Source: Leucobacter sp. CX169
GTDB lineage: Bacteria > Actinomycetota > Actinomycetes > Actinomycetales > Microbacteriaceae
Length of the DNA: 64,000 bases
Assembly (NCBI RefSeq): GCF_017161405.1
Contig: NZ_CP071051.1
Coordinates: forward strand, 62,001-126,000
Direction of reading: 5' to 3'
Shown: piece after piece, positions 61,201 through 64,000 of the stretch
How positions within the stretch are numbered: position 1 is the stretch's first letter
Layout of the letters: each line of letters starts with the position of its first letter
The notes under the pieces: generated by a model
What the model was told of the DNA's origin: nothing
Seen by the model: the letters and a program-made list of their open reading frames with translations, nothing else
Databases searched by the model: none
Position numbers and translations under genes: made by a program

Positions 61201-62475
61201 TCGGCGCACTACCGTCTCGCCGAGGAGTACCGCGTGCTCATCACGGCGCCGGCGAACCTCCGACTCGTGGAGATCGGCAACGTGTTCTTCCCGACGGGGC
61301 GAAGCGACGTGGACGGCATCCCGGTGCCACAGCCGCGAAGCTCGGTCCTCACCGGGGCGATCACCCTGGTCGATTCCGATGCCGAGGGCGTTGTGCTGGG
61401 TTCGGCGCGCGACGTGCGCACGGCCGACGCCGGGTTCGCGGTCTTCGCTGACGCTGTCACCATCGGCGGTCGAATGTGGGACGACGCCGACGCGAACGGC
61501 CTGCAGGACGAGGGCGAAACCGGCATCGCCGGTCGCACCGTCGCCCTGTGGGAACGCGTGGGCGCCGACTGGGTGCAGGTCGAGGACCTGGCCGGCCACG
61601 ACACGACGCAAACCGACGCGGAGGGCAACTACAGCTTCACCGTGAGCCCGACGCACTACGACGAGGGCGAGGCGAACTTCCTCGCGCCGCGGGAGTACCG
61701 CGTCTCCGCCGTGCGCGAGGGCTACCAGGTCTGGTCGCCGCTCAACGCGGGCGACGACCACGCGCTCGATAGCGACCTCATCGCGGCGGATCCCGGCTCG
61801 GGCGAGACCCACACCGGCGTCACACACGGGTTCTCGATCGTCGACCACGACGGGACGATTATCGATGTGACCTCGGTGCGAGACGACCTGCAGATGGACA
61901 TCGGCCTGCAAGCCTTCGCCCACGAGGCGATCGTCGGCGGCACCATCTGGGATGACGCAAACGAGGACGGCGCGCAGCAGGCGGGCGAGGGCGTGCTCGC
62001 GGGCCAGACGGTGACGCTCTGGGAGCTCGTGGAGGGCGAGTGGCAGATCGCCACCGATGCCCGCGGCAACTCGTCGCAGCTCACCGACGCGGACGGGGCG
62101 TACGAATTCGCGGTGTCCCCGACGGACTACGACGAGCACTCGGACGGGTACCTCCTGCCGCGCGAGTACCGTACCGCGGTTGCGGTTCCCGGGGGCTACC
62201 TCCTGAGCAGCGGGAGCACGACCGCGTCGCTCGAGGGCGAGCGGGCGGTGTCGCAGAGCGCGCAGATTACGACGCTCGACGACGCGGGCAGCGTGGACAT
62301 CTCCACCGTGCAGAGCGATCGCACGCTGAGCTTCCCGTTCGTGAAGGTCGCGCTGGCGTTCACCGGTTCGAGCTTCGCGCTGGGATGGGTCGCGGTCTTG
62401 ATCCTGCTCGGCCTCGTCGTCGTGTTCGCTGGAGTGCGACGCCAGCGCTCGCCGCACGCTCGGAAGACATCATGA
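46261..62475 (+). CDS. Giant 5,404-residue wall-anchored surface protein with SdrD B-like repeats
   Basis: The start is placed at TTG 46261 (LKRFFSGVVTAALVV), seven bases after AGGGGA (46248-46253); GTG at 46240 or 46258 are alternatives. The product has a signal peptide (about 1-38, ending AAQAAD), then about 4,030 residues of diverse beta-rich, Thr/Asp-rich sequence with DUF11-like segments (for example around DNA 52650-52810, 53790-53900, 56290-56390 and 57800-57900). Eight SdrD B-like repeats then begin at about residues 4071, 4274, 4421, 4581, 4749, 4907, 5066 and 5223, with cores such as VFDDLDRDGVQDAGEPG. The C terminus is LAFTG (5365-5369), a hydrophobic helix and RRQRSPHARKTS. It is a predicted sortase substrate acting in adhesion. 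The 16.2-kb frame has no interruption. Confidence 0.92.
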   Translation: MKRFFSGVVTAALVVLLALADVAGSMTAIPAAQAADTPGITLNGTVDEGDPGYLNSKSIVLSSGNETRVNYRLVPGYASGNATGVQVKIFLPSLEYVNGEYQVVSRDRAPSPLGVQGRVSAGGGWNVLSDTTVQGGPIVMEYIGDLGAGVNPAFDIFLTTYNDQTDGPYGGVPEGTRFELGGAVSYEMFNRVPGSSWETPNQLDDESRVSVISSDLRWESNIQAHLPAGGTDSVPIWDRYQYVDYLYSITNTSTNVASNIDGYSVTFDIDSTDSNVNGIIPFDINRWKYIEGGAPVPNGDREDTSGQFVGVPGEGGVLIYDATDWDGVSELTEEIPYTYSGTGMITIDREHGANKQELTPAGAAGPTERKFVISLPLSRQGFPNPPAMFKVAAITNILFAQTANWSKTRIVEREIVVPTYEFSFTHTTQQDEVVYGYETFNEIANLRNGSNAPTFDPSVRYEVDEDFLLDRVTYEFDEAHLSSFERAEVTYSYVDANTGDTVTEGLEATALARDDATGVVTLTFDVSRLQRLDWDHTLSFSLVDRVEPGASLPLTIKVFGEPVRVGVMTATATAIFTERIASNNDFGEETTYTEVQHETALDASFTVIYPDEVVPDFQVDINSQGDHATVPFESVALIDFLFGVNNTTAENSTTTLTLNTKSAVLTEAELTLKAALFAQGENLRVSVATLDGDVEKLDLTSYAGSGDFTVALPQRVATVTIDTDALTSDGVANFASVSAKVGHKLTKQHLVTGDIRTYQPRPYDQDTTAEAIGTIDIQLPNELVPAVDVIGVYGTLATRKTTHVGYESTFQAEFQLDTLGVNSPESEYVIDLLAPTKSGALAFGKIALQAAYLDNVTDPAITFVDAKGKTQRFTAPEVATAEVTLTDIAKIVVSGTNLSLQGPQTIALVEYDADIEIGSSQTVRATFTGTQEAPYEDEKSATQKNQITVRETQTKVKVEGVNQVTQPVGAGNTYSVDIYRWWGKGSTYNTQDSTLDQGYKSLGGFTSTLTRPTETFDNNNQRVSVDVELPYEHFDLYYLKIREDMREYVDSVDVYRMVDGKEVLWKTVPGSDWVNNSAEGAGFWRIGTARPDILDQEMYASYPGVAGVSNHPYYKEAWDQDVRPDAPVSRVVITLEFTREGNDAVPQMAGVQNDVVEYMGRFHSSSVGGKQPTDLTATDTMGLGTELTRTDRASINSLVAYPFAQTKTGANDNTSLANKVITMGSVGEYLASIWNANTTNWSYYSGHGPDVYSPAATEYDEWLGLYDPASFHDELVYEFVYPASPKDNGVYNLKATHVAIANTSTLQYLTGVRVLGENGKTVEISFGAELTDTARFDYDNSLAAGIHDDGDGSFTVSFGEDGVFPEKFEGIFRQVSGFGERTAEIDGAVADTLGASLAEVDVRVGGVVNGNQALKGTTNLYRVPDDTQKKTLLHSTSATLTGYTPKLGASLDMQFDSVKVYDYQADGVTPNTSRVVAGIANSSEADIKDLVLNVKPDANFRSQLVEIPEDIFAGDWSVDSVVVSQGAQHTPIALDEFTLNEATRNYEFDLRALFADGTLTTQEVAVTLGGEATLLKQHVDNIAVAFVPKDDTVGLWGSLTRAGSEVPLPTRMRDGGDVFVTGVWVDEDEHGSNWNSKPSFVSERSKGSNEQVMHHSSFNANATVTSYNPIFASAGGGNAGAKPTLTHASPTSSLAPRIYTRVARLQTHAVHLQNDFSKADATHLFYDADTGAQINFANIAVGDTTKVLYELRNVGVTATDNAGAGSLPVFRPQAHIEAPAFMEISSVEATSAYLLGDPNRGAIIGEGPNAAVDVPAEQVAVDTRNPKRTDVTFDLTLNDGESVFFLVEYTATNDAGAGLGATQGKTLQWNTYARPAYAHHFMSYNSDGANGNRVTGTTAAVNFDGDSFAEQLGRVHNTLYRYADPNQLVIESRFDTENVSGQDMTLTVKNIRNEILHDNTRLDLFVTLDKSALSGFELTGFPAPTYPAGFAGEFAAPKVSFLDAGGKWIAAEAFDASVHTLREVNQLRVDYGTVPALGDAATVFEAPSFQVPGIGHWKTAGSQSTKSYVISSQATTQLTHQDPAGSPVAEYTYRSEASSTAWKAIPTVEFNLQSFDSAAEARAPYNGAALGKTGYRPGDQIHYRVTAKNHTTFQGTATNTPYGKAPLTHPVIFDKIPEYLHAELLQYVSDGMLDVTAATAAGALEIRVLDAAGNPRPFVQPTATVRTETGLDVAGAQTFANDRHNDGWGRLSSAEPANTKVNPANEISFEVITYSFSADSLGRGEQIEIVYAATARDAGLPVAKYPNGTSVFAPLFGWYGSNVPVANTAQNVAMDMATLLHDAGISGDRGHEMTAAEFLSNSFSWQPGGNEQRRDASSSSGSYTQATYYDASANAQKSHTAHLRETATNDLYVSFASAALDENFGYATKARVNDGAVTSGGRILWTQDGMQLNRAWLYGASEMVPDTQRGAWGVDNANFYEHDGSLNSSNRHRLGYTPYVEDDYTYAVQLHEEFTVRLHAANLGDRAITSGLEYTEILPLGISPFDAEGNLLGITAFDAAGAALGSTVEIVQTPDDDQGFRAPAQSQEAGTYAADTRDDMLPYVVKVTVASPVTSLFHSAGTSQDAQAQRVDIRVRVAEELPPTAGDISYWHDELTLTSVAEEPFLEIYSEQYGAFNRAIGTYNQARFPNDGMPQGIKVNDLLYDFGSYSSYFSVEPWGTYIRGLNAQATKVERDGKPALATGDQIAMRKPTLRVWSGATKDSYSDAYDSTIQDFAVDLYEEFTINSTVENQQLEVLGEYNRVNSGYNYYSGDNFNDDIWKNAPQTIGGARGSWFEPTVSVALPYGVAPVLKDGSYARYDAKLADLQQVTFAASVNAVTYQSSVPARDVAEYFAVEVELVEDALGKRFVLHFTADGDRAVDVAYGESLVISPRVVTIDTPTFGADTDDSRYTEVLTFAGTKRPVFNPIVSDRYTTGSTPSLSARDQGVSAAPNNVKSANGLSITVNDRARRDSTSTWSKNVGALKITERLISATQHYADDTDIVLNGGVGWTEKAQALTPDGLATKHDKRGAYGGTLLNLKKPSITNTAKAATFADGAEQDLVQVDAAGKYWYVTEVKNEPTSAADPYEEIKTAGDVHNSRFVLTQFVTSFAEATGEVRIKLGDQVYDRDAFEAMGYSVKRMTPGELAADAHRNRIQWVVTTPPNERGTSGQLRSGESFKVLYEVQLVDGYADNVASQDDVWSADELIADSYVSLISDDVSLIPAGGPQRAEDFIVQSLKSMKYHTHASDTGAQSDIDSNGDLAGIYAADTVEIEILKPRAQVRINTTRPRIAYSNGMSGDTYFNSSDTIEYLITHAKNTGSGLKELVIENVLPTDESNDSTVSVSNQEIATSTRYVTSGAWALPQAMLDRLAANGTSVDEAFKTYVYVSDELAEDGYEAGGWELLNPGGTSILTNERFDIPTSEQAGQRKIRVVVKALDPSNYLVPQGTRLDIDADPVADGSQSVLDTDPTNQSTTQYPASVTDNAIAFGVRISSNAKSTLFVYGTAQVWGNYVGTSVSKLAQSETRSYLTPSRPVVNVNYDALYYRSDSTKPTEQRFGWSDVTAIAPKSSPHLKFSGEFINADDTMWSRDEDNTYAEDTLVDPFVTFQLPAVMESGADFTYVPRDQITQDHPLSDEHRSRYSLTDKENNLWTWKLLRADGTEASPDSHLTHTKIYSGPWAGFDRNVVSVWFDGSVFPGDKIVVEFIGSVDAYSPGADAEDLRSRAMVTNNTGLLHPLNSQQNSGNRLGYSTDSNDFNDNRLLNDRLVFSEKSLFQYETYDNFGKRKVAYSDLNRAGTVAPELTPVRQGGEFAFEVSVDNSKEAGDRAYPYPILYDVLPFVKDTSITNAGIARDSQYSAWLRPDSLKLEREGADKKTYGAGEYTAYVGPFTKRGGEIVQTDLVPHAEAASESFYDALGLPGIPSATRDKYFVKLSELQNDSALLQQAKSLLVLFNNPAEQLPGQNKLKLTYSMQAPHNAPAYLEQFDEPEKKAASSLWNSFVATQRVSRFIPQESNNAGVVVTEKQENVYLGNYVWNDVNYNGEQDEGDPYVDENGRTHLSPSQDLNFDGEVDDPGINGVRVTLLTAAGYNVDALGNPIHQAGGDWVVVDEATGESVLDEVFAKPIPSEGPLVTATESDIHGNAGYYTFSNITPGDYRVMHEFPREYDRFLATTAEVFQGAGVQNFAPGAALDIPAAVDGSAFVTITEPARVDTQTTDAERMSFDIGVAETILVGGTVFAEDIATLDGYQAGPTETGIPGYHVTLKRPNGETAVDVYGDPMVQVTDAEGKYSFALLPVDRQYTVEVTDENDGFNTERLVSPFVHHADPFAEANDNDGVNEKGTKIVKTGALHFDLEGLFRSQFADRDSVSLGFYEKTTYGVIGNRVFDDLDRDGVQDAGEPGLAGQELQLEQYTRSGDEWVRTEFARSAVSNADGYYYFTQVPSMLYADGQPVETRYQVVAKNLLTGYTFAPTNAFLAAAVAGTQANEVDSDFFPNGTMHGASPVGEHLISVVEIDEGTGVVFGVTDNTVDLGLVRHALSSLSGEVFFLDSDRDGVQNDHAAPAEKYTATLEVRVGDAWVDARQDAGGRMIEPAQAQDSDVVMQHVGAASYRFNNLHIIDSIALQPYEYRVRVTSIPLWQDVTVLHAGDDPTLDNDFALAARDIAHTAVSDSRILGELQNELLPIQTFVGVDAEHVDLGLFGLATQATIGDFVWDDRNRDGVQDAGEPGIPDLRVVLNRVVDGELVVAAETQTDADGAYAFVADVADQDPASARFNQPHVYVVEFDLTSRQTLSAFKAGDDAKNSKFRNLVSGGVALYGHSIADPAHAAVSEEFTLVSGDANGYAQYGSVADTDRVDGGVVVHDSIRVLGDTVYEDTNVDGVQDPAEPGIAGLAVSLFQLNRDTGLWEAHEDADGHASVTTDADGRYEFSVEVADLDKGSAHYRLAEEYRVLITAPANLRLVEIGNVFFPTGRSDVDGIPVPQPRSSVLTGAITLVDSDAEGVVLGSARDVRTADAGFAVFADAVTIGGRMWDDADANGLQDEGETGIAGRTVALWERVGADWVQVEDLAGHDTTQTDAEGNYSFTVSPTHYDEGEANFLAPREYRVSAVREGYQVWSPLNAGDDHALDSDLIAADPGSGETHTGVTHGFSIVDHDGTIIDVTSVRDDLQMDIGLQAFAHEAIVGGTIWDDANEDGAQQAGEGVLAGQTVTLWELVEGEWQIATDARGNSSQLTDADGAYEFAVSPTDYDEHSDGYLLPREYRTAVAVPGGYLLSSGSTTASLEGERAVSQSAQITTLDDAGSVDISTVQSDRTLSFPFVKVALAFTGSSFALGWVAVLILLGLVVVFAGVRRQRSPHARKTS
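58471..62320 (+). repeat. Eight tandem SdrD B-like protein repeats
   Basis: Repeat starts lie near DNA 58471, 59082, 59521, 60003, 60506, 60980, 61458 and 61929. Most show a GxxxWDDxNxDGxQDxGExG-like core and a calcium-loop-like D-x-(D/N)-x-D-G. The repeats are diverged at DNA level, so they are old rather than recent expansions. Repeats 2 and 4 lack parts of the core. Confidence 0.75.
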
Positions 62476-62489
62476 GAGAAGGGGCGGCG

Positions 62490-62894
62490 ATGACTGATCG
62501 CGGCAGGCATGCAATGGAACCGGAGATTCAGGAGGGCTCGGGGGCGTCCCGCCCGCGGCGCACGCTGCTGTGGGCCGGGGGCGCAGCCGCTGCCGCGCTG
62601 ACGGTGGGGGCGCTCGCCTGGTGGAACTGGCCGGCGCCGGGCGTGGCGGACGTCACGATCCTGGGGGTCGACTACACGACCAACATGGAGGTCGAGGAGC
62701 ACGGCGGATATGTCTACGTCACCGTGCCGGTGAACTCCGACCCGCGCTCGGTGGTGGTGGAGGTCGGCAACGCGGGAGACGACCAAGAGATCCGTGAGTT
62801 CCTCGATGGCCTCGACACGCTCGTCCCTGGCGAGCACGTCGTCGAGCTGCGAGCGTCGAACCTCCACTTCATCGTGGACGGTCTGGCCGAATAG
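62490..62894 (+). CDS. Small membrane-anchored protein downstream of the giant gene
   Basis: ATG at 62490 follows GAAGGGG; an in-frame ATG at 62472 overlaps the giant gene's stop as ATGA. From 62490 the product has 134 residues: a charged cytosolic N terminus ending in RPRR, one membrane helix (LLWAGGAAAAALTVGALAWW, about residues 26-45) and an outer domain of about 85 residues that begins VADVTILGVDYTTNMEVEE and looks beta-rich with an acidic C-terminal half. No family is recognised. Coupling to the giant gene suggests a role in its display or function. Confidence 0.7.
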   Translation: MTDRGRHAMEPEIQEGSGASRPRRTLLWAGGAAAAALTVGALAWWNWPAPGVADVTILGVDYTTNMEVEEHGGYVYVTVPVNSDPRSVVVEVGNAGDDQEIREFLDGLDTLVPGEHVVELRASNLHFIVDGLAE

Positions 62895-62907
62895 ATAGGG
62901 TGGTCGC

Positions 62908-64000
62908 ATGACCGCAGCCACCACGCCCTCCTCCGGAATCGACCTCGCCGAACTCGACTCGGCCGTCCGCCCGCAGGACGATCTGTACCGCCATGTCAAC
63001 GGTAAGTGGATCGAGCGGACCGAGATTCCCGCCGACAAGGCGCGCTACGGCTCGTTCGCGGTGCTCGCCGAAAACGCCGAGGACGCGGTCCGCGAGATCA
63101 TCACGCAGACCGAGGCCCCGGCCGCCGGTGCGGGCAGTGCCACGGAGGCCGAGAAGGTCGCCGCGCTGTATGCGAGCTTCATGGACGTCGAGCGGGCGGA
63201 TGCGCTCGGCGCGGACCCGATCCTGGGCGATCTCGCCCGCGCGCTCGCGGTGGGCTCGGTTGCCGAGCTCGTGGCGCTCGTCGGCGAGCTCGAGCGCGAG
63301 GGCCTTGGCGGGTTCTACGGGATGTTCATCGACAACGACCCGGGGGATCCGAACCGCTACATCGCGTTCGTGATGCAGGGCGGGCTCGGCCTGCCCGACG
63401 AGTCGTACTACCGCGAGGAGCAGTTCGAGGAGGTGCGCGGCCAGTACCTGGCGCACATCGAGCGCATGCTCGAGCTTGCGAAAGTTCCGGGGGCCGCCGA
63501 GAAGGCCGCGCTGAGCTACGATCTCGAGCGCCGCATCGCCGCGAGCCACTGGGACAAGGTTGCGAGCCGCGACATCCAGAAGCTGTACAACCTGCGCGAC
63601 TTCGCCGGGCTGCAGGAGATCACCCCGCAGCTCGACTGGAGCGCGTATCTGAGCGCGATGGGCGCGCCCGAGGGCGCGTTCGCCGAGGTCGTCGCCGGCC
63701 AGCCCGACGCGCTTGCCGGCCTCGCCGCGCTGCTGGTCGAGGACGAGCTCCCCGCCTGGCGGGCCTGGCTCGCCTGGGCCCTCGTGCGCTCCTCCGCCTC
63801 GTTGCTGTCGCAGGAGATGTCGCGCGCGAACTTCGAGTTCTATGGCACTGCACTCACCGGCGCGACCGAACAGCGCGACCGCTGGCGCCGCGGCGTCTCG
63901 TTCGTCGAGGGATCGATGGGCGAGGCGGTCGGCCGGCTCTACGTCGAGCGCCACTTCGACGAGTCCGCGAAGGCGTCGATGGACGTGCTTGTGGGACACC
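62908..64000 (+). CDS. M13-family metallopeptidase, N-terminal part (3' end outside window)
   Basis: ATG at 62908 opens a frame that runs past the window end, giving 364 residues. The start region VRPQDDLYRHVNGKWIERTEIPADKARYGSFAVLAENAE and the later GLGLPDESYY and KYxxHIERMLEL-like blocks are typical of neprilysin-like (PepO/ZmpA) M13 peptidases. No signal peptide is present, as in cytosolic bacterial PepO types. The catalytic HExxH and second zinc motif would lie beyond the window and cannot be checked. Confidence 0.9.
   Translation, partial: MTAATTPSSGIDLAELDSAVRPQDDLYRHVNGKWIERTEIPADKARYGSFAVLAENAEDAVREIITQTEAPAAGAGSATEAEKVAALYASFMDVERADALGADPILGDLARALAVGSVAELVALVGELEREGLGGFYGMFIDNDPGDPNRYIAFVMQGGLGLPDESYYREEQFEEVRGQYLAHIERMLELAKVPGAAEKAALSYDLERRIAASHWDKVASRDIQKLYNLRDFAGLQEITPQLDWSAYLSAMGAPEGAFAEVVAGQPDALAGLAALLVEDELPAWRAWLAWALVRSSASLLSQEMSRANFEFYGTALTGATEQRDRWRRGVSFVEGSMGEAVGRLYVERHFDESAKASMDVLVGH

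Noticed and set aside
58471-62320. SdrD repeats as a recent DNA expansion or CRISPR-like array
   Set aside because: The units match only at protein level and differ in length and DNA sequence.
46246-62457. Very long open frames on the minus strand opposite the giant gene
   Set aside because: They run antisense in one phase, are rich in Arg/Val/Gly/Asp-type filler, show no domains and follow from high third-position GC in the real gene.
1-64000. tRNA, rRNA, CRISPR or mobile elements
   Set aside because: No tRNA arm pattern, rRNA segment, regularly spaced repeats, transposase or integrase was found on either strand.

Overview
The window is high-GC DNA with dense, short-spaced genes and frequent GTG/TTG starts. 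It looks like a chromosome segment of an actinobacterium, most likely of the Microbacteriaceae (a Leucobacter-like organism is my inference). Lineage clues are NucS/EndoMS mismatch endonuclease, an SCO4848-type membrane protein, a maltokinase-cap-like protein, a MMPL/two-component cassette, an actinobacterial methylcitrate operon and surface proteins ending in LPXTG-like LVSTG and LAFTG signals. I see no rRNA, tRNA, CRISPR, insertion sequence, prophage or plasmid function. About 50 protein genes are supported; the first (MFS transporter) and last (M13 metallopeptidase) run off the window.

Layout. 1-5.9 kb: MFS C-terminal half, tyrosine phosphatase, YrhK-like protein, a minus-strand operon (SDR, MepB, SCO4848), YdeI-like and SnoaL-like proteins. 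5.9-9.1 kb: an RsbQ-type hydrolase translationally coupled to a PAS-GAF-GGDEF protein, then a HAD-IIA phosphatase. 9.1-13.6 kb: a wall-anchored protein with a duplicated Cys/His domain, divergent from a membrane GGDEF-EAL protein. 13.6-16.4 kb: a TetR-like regulator divergent from a two-gene unit that pairs a LuxI/FeeM-like acyl synthase with an E1/ThiF-like adenylyltransferase. 16.7-22.8 kb: propionate (2-methylcitrate) operon GntR-prpD-prpB-prpC-crotonase-DUF2804. 22.9-27.4 kb: MMPL-histidine kinase-NarL regulator-DUF2871 operon on the minus strand behind a perfect palindrome. 27.4-32.2 kb: maltokinase-cap-like protein and a polar amino-acid ABC operon with two tandem binding proteins. 32.2-40.2 kb: glycerol-3-phosphate cytidylyltransferase, GAF-GGDEF*-EAL protein, thioesterase, HdeD, HAD/SseB/NucS/MFS cluster, AraC regulator. 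40.3-45.9 kb: two paralogous secreted alpha/beta hydrolase lipoproteins around a membrane protein, MATE exporter. 46.3-62.9 kb: one 5,404-residue surface protein with eight SdrD B-like repeats and an LAFTG anchor, followed by a small membrane-anchored protein. The window closes with an M13 peptidase.

Themes. Three c-di-GMP enzymes lie in 34 kb, near two wall-anchored proteins. The candidates for something undescribed are the acyl-synthase/E1-like pair (with a matching operator for its divergent regulator), the RsbQ sensor module wired to a diguanylate cyclase instead of a phosphatase, and a short palindrome, CAGGATCCTG with core GGATCCTGC, that recurs far above expectation in genes and intergenic DNA.
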